This document shows positions 58,781 through 64,000 of a stretch of 64,000 nucleotides of DNA, one piece after another (positions within the stretch are counted from its first letter, which is position 1; each line of letters begins with the position of its first letter). The stretch comes from Sodiomyces alkalinus F11 (lineage: Eukaryota > Ascomycota > Sordariomycetes > Glomerellales > Plectosphaerellaceae): contig NW_021167080.1 in assembly GCF_003711515.1 (NCBI RefSeq), positions 1 to 64,000 on the forward strand, given 5' to 3'. Position numbers and translations under genes: made by a program. Below the pieces are notes generated by a model, which ran no database searches, was not told the origin of the DNA, and was given only the letters and a program-made list of their open reading frames with translations.

Positions 58781-58819
58781 CTATAGCCTAATAACTAGAC
58801 TATAGATTTAGAACCTTAT
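58767..58819. repeat. 20-bp perfect inverted repeat in the hinge
   Basis: ataaggttctaaatctatag and its exact complement, separated by cctaataactaga. It is absent from the corresponding place in Copia-A1. Confidence 0.9.
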
Positions 58820-59379
58820 ATCTCTAATACCACCACTATTACTACGGGAGAGGCTACCGCTATTAGTACGGATACTTTACGGCTTACTATTACGAGGTTT
58901 AAACCGTTTCCCACGCCTTTAATATCCCCGGAAGATCCCGCACACGCGTTCCTTATAGCGTTAGCGGTGGTTAGGGGAATTAAGGTAAAAGAACACGAGA
59001 ACTACTAACGGATAGCCGCGGATACTGGTGCCTATCGGCCGTACGCCCGTCGGCCACGCGCCTATCTATCGCAAGAATTATCGTAAGTCTATACACGACT
59101 AAGAAGGTCTAGAACGATAACGCCTAGAAGGCGTTCTTTAACGCTAGCAGGACTTATAACCCTATACGCGCGAGGAAGTAAGCTATTAACGATAGCGATA
59201 TCGGTGCTATAGATCCCCCTTATATCTCCTAGCCACTATTATATATAACCTATAAGGATCTCCCGCCTCTACTAAACCACCACCGCGATATACGCCTCTA
59301 CCCGTTACGGGAGCGATAGTTATAGGCCGAGGGGGAATACCTTAAGAGCCACCGATAGATAGGCTACTAGTAAGAGGTA

Positions 59380-60263
59380 AGTAGTGATTAGGCTAATAAG
59401 TAATAAGTCCTCGCCTATAGATAGGTATACACCTATAAATTTAATAAGGAGGGCACCCTACTTAAGTATAAGGCACGCCTTATAATCCAAGGGGATTAAT
59501 AAAAACAGTTAGAGACTAAAGATAACTACGCCGTAACGCTAGCCTCGCGGTCCTTCCGTATACTAATAGCGATCGCCGCCCGATTTAACCTAAAGATAAG
59601 GTAGTTGGATACCGTTACCGCGTTCGTTAACGCTAGCCTTGAAGAAAAGGTGTTTATAAAGATACCATAAGGCTATAAAGTACTAGGTAAGGTCCTACTA
59701 CTACGGAAAGCCCTTTTCGGTTTAAGGGTATCGCTACTATTATAGTAAGAGGAGTTTAGCGGCACGCTATAAAGGATAGGCTTTATAGCCGTCCCTAATA
59801 ACCCCTATATTATAATCCGCGACGGTTTAATTCTATTCTTCTACGTTAACGATATCGGACTTATATACTACAAAGACCGTAAGACGGACGCCGATAACCT
59901 CGAGGCTGTCCTTAAGCGAAGCTATAGGTTATTAGGAGGCGAAGAAATCCGTTAGTTCCTGGGAATTAAGGTCCTAAGGGATAGAGCTACCCGTAGGTTA
60001 TAGCTATTATAATCCTCCTACGTGGAGAAGATCGCGGTTAAATACTACGTAGATATACTCTGCCGAAAACCACTAAAGGTCCTATTATCTACGGAGCCGG
60101 TAATACCCCGAGACGGCACCCGCGCGTTAATTCTAGAGGTCTATTAGTATTAGGGAATAATCGGTTCTATCCTATACGCCGCTATCGTGATAAGACCCGA
60201 TATCGCGTTCGCCTACTCGAAGCTTTCCTAATATAACGTTAACCCCTCCTCTAACCACCTTAA
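59380..60263 (+). pseudogene. Copia-A2 reverse transcriptase (left of gap)
   Basis: YKARLVIQGD, LDTVTAFVNASLEEKVFIKI, KALFGLRVS, LILFFYVNDIGLIYY with YVND at 59842-59853 (family YVDD), LGGEEIRQFLGIK, IGSILYAAIVIRPDIAFAYS and a Q as stop thereafter. It ends at the gap and is repeated exactly at 61401-62284. Confidence 0.9.
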
Positions 60264-60273
60264 NNNNNNNNNN
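60264..60273. other. Assembly gap of ten N
   Basis: The sequence before the gap (58253-60263) is repeated after it (60274-62284), both 2011 bp. Confidence 0.98.
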
Positions 60274-62284
60274 AATAGCTTCCGTATTTAGCTACTATAC
60301 CTAACGGATATTATTACTATAAGAGACGTAGTCTTTAACGAAGATAAGATATTTAACGGCAGGATTAAAACGCTATAAGCTATAGCTTCCGCCGAGGAAA
60401 TCGGGGAACGCCTATAAATTATCCATATCACCTAATCCAATAAGACCGCGAATAGGCTAGTATTAAGGGGTATAGCCGTAGACGTATTAGATCTTAAGTT
60501 AGAAGACTCTAAGGTTACCGCTATTACTACGGGTAAAGGCGATACTACCGCTATTACTACGGACGAAGGCGAGGCTATCGCTATTACTATAAGAGAGGCT
60601 ACTACTATTACTATAGACTATACCGCTATTACTACGGGCACCGCTAGTATTACGGACACTACTATTACTATAGGAGAAGACTATACCACCGCTATTACTA
60701 CGGGTAAAGGCGACGCTACCGCTATTACTACGGATAAAGGCGAGGCTATCGCTATTACTACGAGAGAGGCTACTACTATTACTATAGATAAGGTTCTAAA
60801 TCTATAGCCTAATAACTAGACTATAGATTTAGAACCTTATATCTCTAATACCACCACTATTACTACGGGAGAGGCTACCGCTATTAGTACGGATACTTTA
60901 CGGCTTACTATTACGAGGTTTAAACCGTTTCCCACGCCTTTAATATCCCCGGAAGATCCCGCACACGCGTTCCTTATAGCGTTAGCGGTGGTTAGGGGAA
61001 TTAAGGTAAAAGAACACGAGAACTACTAACGGATAGCCGCGGATACTGGTGCCTATCGGCCGTACGCCCGTCGGCCACGCGCCTATCTATCGCAAGAATT
61101 ATCGTAAGTCTATACACGACTAAGAAGGTCTAGAACGATAACGCCTAGAAGGCGTTCTTTAACGCTAGCAGGACTTATAACCCTATACGCGCGAGGAAGT
61201 AAGCTATTAACGATAGCGATATCGGTGCTATAGATCCCCCTTATATCTCCTAGCCACTATTATATATAACCTATAAGGATCTCCCGCCTCTACTAAACCA
61301 CCACCGCGATATACGCCTCTACCCGTTACGGGAGCGATAGTTATAGGCCGAGGGGGAATACCTTAAGAGCCACCGATAGATAGGCTACTAGTAAGAGGTA
61401 AGTAGTGATTAGGCTAATAAGTAATAAGTCCTCGCCTATAGATAGGTATACACCTATAAATTTAATAAGGAGGGCACCCTACTTAAGTATAAGGCACGCC
61501 TTATAATCCAAGGGGATTAATAAAAACAGTTAGAGACTAAAGATAACTACGCCGTAACGCTAGCCTCGCGGTCCTTCCGTATACTAATAGCGATCGCCGC
61601 CCGATTTAACCTAAAGATAAGGTAGTTGGATACCGTTACCGCGTTCGTTAACGCTAGCCTTGAAGAAAAGGTGTTTATAAAGATACCATAAGGCTATAAA
61701 GTACTAGGTAAGGTCCTACTACTACGGAAAGCCCTTTTCGGTTTAAGGGTATCGCTACTATTATAGTAAGAGGAGTTTAGCGGCACGCTATAAAGGATAG
61801 GCTTTATAGCCGTCCCTAATAACCCCTATATTATAATCCGCGACGGTTTAATTCTATTCTTCTACGTTAACGATATCGGACTTATATACTACAAAGACCG
61901 TAAGACGGACGCCGATAACCTCGAGGCTGTCCTTAAGCGAAGCTATAGGTTATTAGGAGGCGAAGAAATCCGTTAGTTCCTGGGAATTAAGGTCCTAAGG
62001 GATAGAGCTACCCGTAGGTTATAGCTATTATAATCCTCCTACGTGGAGAAGATCGCGGTTAAATACTACGTAGATATACTCTGCCGAAAACCACTAAAGG
62101 TCCTATTATCTACGGAGCCGGTAATACCCCGAGACGGCACCCGCGCGTTAATTCTAGAGGTCTATTAGTATTAGGGAATAATCGGTTCTATCCTATACGC
62201 CGCTATCGTGATAAGACCCGATATCGCGTTCGCCTACTCGAAGCTTTCCTAATATAACGTTAACCCCTCCTCTAACCACCTTAA

Positions 62285-62990
62285 AAGGGCTTAATAAGTG
62301 CTGCTATTCCTATACTATATAAGACACCACTACTTAGAATTCGGTGGGGATAGACTCTTCCTAATAGTAAGCGACGCGTCCTTTAGGGATAATCCAGACC
62401 GTAAGAGCTCGTAAGGATATACGATAAAGCTTTTCGGCGGCACTGTTAACTAGAAGGCGGGTAAATAACCGACGGTCACGACGTCGTTAATAGAGTCGGA
62501 ACTACTCGCTCTTACCGAGGCAGCTAAGGCGACGCTATTTATTAGCCGGATATTAAGGAATTTAAAGCTTCGGCTAGACTAATAATAGCTATAGCTATAC
62601 TACGATAATTAATAGACTATTAACCTTATTAATAAGAAGGCATAACGCCTATAAATAAGGCTACGGCACGTCGATATTTATAACTAGTAGGCGTGTTAGT
62701 CAGTATAGCAGGGCCTCTTCAAGGTCACGTACGTTAACACAAAGGAGATAATCGCGGACGGTTTAACGAAGGCACTACCGGAGGCAGGAATTAAAAGACT
62801 ATAGTAATAGCTTAATTTAACGGATTAAAAGGACCGTATCGAGTAGTCTAAACGACTACACGAATAGATTAAACGCGCTAAAGCGGCCGTAACAAAGGCC
62901 CCCGAGAGCGTAGCAGATCCGATAGATATAAATCTAATTAATCAGATCTGGCTAATCAGGATTAAGGAACTAATTAAGATAGAATTGAAT
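62285..62990 (+). pseudogene. Copia-A2 RNase H
   Basis: Follows RT: FLYYIRHHYLEFGGD, DASFRDNPDRKSS, IKLFGGTVNWKAGKQPTVTT, ESELLALTEAAKATLFIS, LRLDQ, and at the end EVIADGLTKALP-type residues. Directly downstream, a purine-rich ctaagggggtg precedes the 3' LTR. Confidence 0.88.
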
Positions 62991-63144
62991 TAAACGGTTA
63001 AATAGGGCGGATTTAGATCCCTTTTACGAGGGCGTTTTCCCTTAACTATTAATTTTACGATGGAAAAGTTAAGAGTGTTTAGTTTAAACCGAAGCCTCTA
63101 ATTAGTTAGTTAACCTAGGAAGACCCACCTTAACTAAGGGGGTG

Positions 63145-63428
63145 TGTCGTATAGGCAGGACTATGATATAGTCTATAGGGGATCCAGGGAGAATCCACTC
63201 TATAACTAAGAGCTCCGGATATTAGGGACTTCGGGTATTAGGATATAATAAGGGTGGATACCGGAAAAGACCGGATAGGATCTAAATGATATAGTACCCA
63301 TAACAGAGTCTTCACCACCCAAATTAAGGGCATAAGAGACTCTCCTAGATATAACTTCACACAATACACACACACGAGATTTCTGCTCTACTAAGTTGAT
63401 TATTCAAGTGCCTATTTGACGTGCGACA
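63145..63428 (+). repeat. Copia-A2 3' LTR
   Basis: 284 bp, tgtcgtataggcagg to tgacgtgcgaca, perfect TG...CA. The left half is TA-rich, while the right half keeps cttcacacaatacacacac. Confidence 0.92.
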
Positions 63429-63433
63429 GAAAG

Positions 63434-64000
63434 TGCTATAAGCTCTGCTTTAGTACTAGAGCTCACGACACTTATTTACCTATTTACCTTTTAGTCTATA
63501 AGGCTACTAAATAATAATATAGTATAGCCTTAGGAGCTATACCGAGTCTTATAGTCGTCCCTAAAGGCCGCGTCTAAAGTATAGTAAAGTGCGTGCTATA
63601 AGTAATTATCGCGTAGTCTAAAGTAAAGGTATAGAGACTTAGTAAAGGCGAGGTACTTTAAACACCTATCTACGGTATCGTGATACTATTTTAACGGGTT
63701 AGTGTTAAATTCGGCAAGCCTCGAAACGGCTTTAGATACGTTAGGCCGGGTCTAATAAGCGGCGTAATTAATAGAACCGACCTTCTTTAGATATAGGTGT
63801 ATTAATTCTGCAGAGACTTATTCGATTATAGATAGTTCTAAAATATAAGGAAAAGGAAGAGGGCTTTTAACCCTACACCTATTATAATCCACCTATAATG
63901 CTTTAATCTTTTCGGTGATATAGTTCTCGAGGGAACGCTAAAGCCGATATTATTAGCGATCGCGAACTACTCTAACCCTTAAGAACCACTTAAGTGGGCT
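63434..64000 (-). mobile_element. Copia-E: RNase H upstream part, cut by window edge
   Basis: The minus-strand frame shows GSINYAA, SRLAEFNTNPLK (some Q/W as stop), DTVDRCLKYLAFTKSLYL, then SSTKAELIALS ending exactly at the Copia-A2 target site. The next codons, ATTRQYIAIRRL, are at 54977-54940 on the other side of Copia-A2, so the frame is restored across the insertion. The rest of pol lies beyond 64000. Confidence 0.85.

Larger units (their letters stand above)
58271..59370 (+). pseudogene. Copia-A2 hinge with coding repeats
   Basis: The region linking integrase to RT. At 58495-58780 a ~30-60-bp minisatellite encodes units TAITTGKGD, TTAITTDEGEAIAIT and REATTITI. A perfect 20-bp inverted repeat (58767-58786 and 58800-58819, 13-nt loop) follows. 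Then come a Pro-containing linker and a basic stretch before RT. The whole region from 58253 onward is duplicated after the N gap. Confidence 0.75.
58253..62284. repeat. Exact 2011-bp duplication around the N gap
   Basis: 58253-60263 and 60274-62284 are identical in length and, wherever I compared them, in sequence, including RIP mutations and the hairpin. The most likely cause is two overlapping contig ends joined by a gap. Confidence 0.9.
54978..63428 (+). mobile_element. Copia-A2: full-length Copia with assembly duplication
   Basis: Plus-strand Ty1/Copia element of the A family: LTRs 54978-55270 and 63145-63428, with gaaag on both sides (54973-54977 and 63429-63433). Gag ~55455-56810, protease ~56960-57240, integrase ~57400-58270, a repeat-expanded hinge, RT 59380-60263, RNase H to ~62960. 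A 10-N gap is followed by an exact 2011-bp repeat; without it the element is ~6.43 kb. It inserted into Copia-E RNase H. Confidence 0.92.

Noticed and set aside
58253..62284. Biological tandem duplication of Copia RT
   Set aside because: Exact identity, equal lengths and the ten-N join point to assembly overlap.

Overview
The window looks like a repeat graveyard from a filamentous ascomycete that carries out repeat-induced point mutation (RIP). CpA and TpG are almost absent, TpA is everywhere and CpG survives. Nearly every broken reading frame is broken by TAG or TAA where CAG, CAA or TGG would be expected. No open frame exceeds 112 codons, and I found no intact host gene, rRNA or tRNA. Everything I can identify is transposon: Ty1/Copia, Ty3/Gypsy and Tad-like LINE elements, plus a few unrecognised frames.

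Layout. 1-1.1 kb: Gypsy-type gag (-). 2.0-2.9 kb: two copies of one LTR in inverted orientation. 2.9-7.9 kb: Copia-F (-). 8.4-10.0 kb: end of a chromodomain Gypsy (-) with an antisense frame. 10.0-12.8 kb: LINE-3 (+). 12.8-13.6 kb: 3' end of LINE-4 (-). 13.9-15.7 kb: an unrecognised ~600-codon frame (-). 17.3-20.0 kb: element K, a short LTR element. 20.5-22.76 kb: LINE-1 (-).

22.76-54.2 kb is a deep nest. LINE-1 is cut by Gypsy-D1 (+). D1 is cut by Copia-A1 (-, 24294-51792, TSD atata). A1 is cut twice by one Gypsy family: B1 (-, 27627-41846) and B2 (+, 42630-49598, TSD atagc). B1 is cut by a LINE (LINE-T, 28832-35749, 12-bp TSD). The region ends in a stack of truncated boundaries at 53543-54167. 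54.2-64 kb: Copia-E (-) is cut by Copia-A2 (+, 54978-63428, TSD gaaag).

The most interesting points are as follows. (i) A ~380-codon antisense frame lies between pol and the 3' LTR of both Gypsy-B copies and is similar in the two at protein level. (ii) The unrecognised frame at 13.9-15.7 kb has no indels. (iii) The LTRs of Copia-A2 show mutation that fades toward the outer ends of the element. (iv) A 2011-bp exact duplication on either side of a 10-N gap inside Copia-A2 is almost certainly an assembly artefact.

All domain calls come from translating the sequence by eye and recognising family motifs. Outer boundaries are precise where LTR ends and target duplications are visible, and approximate (tens of bases) for internal domains.
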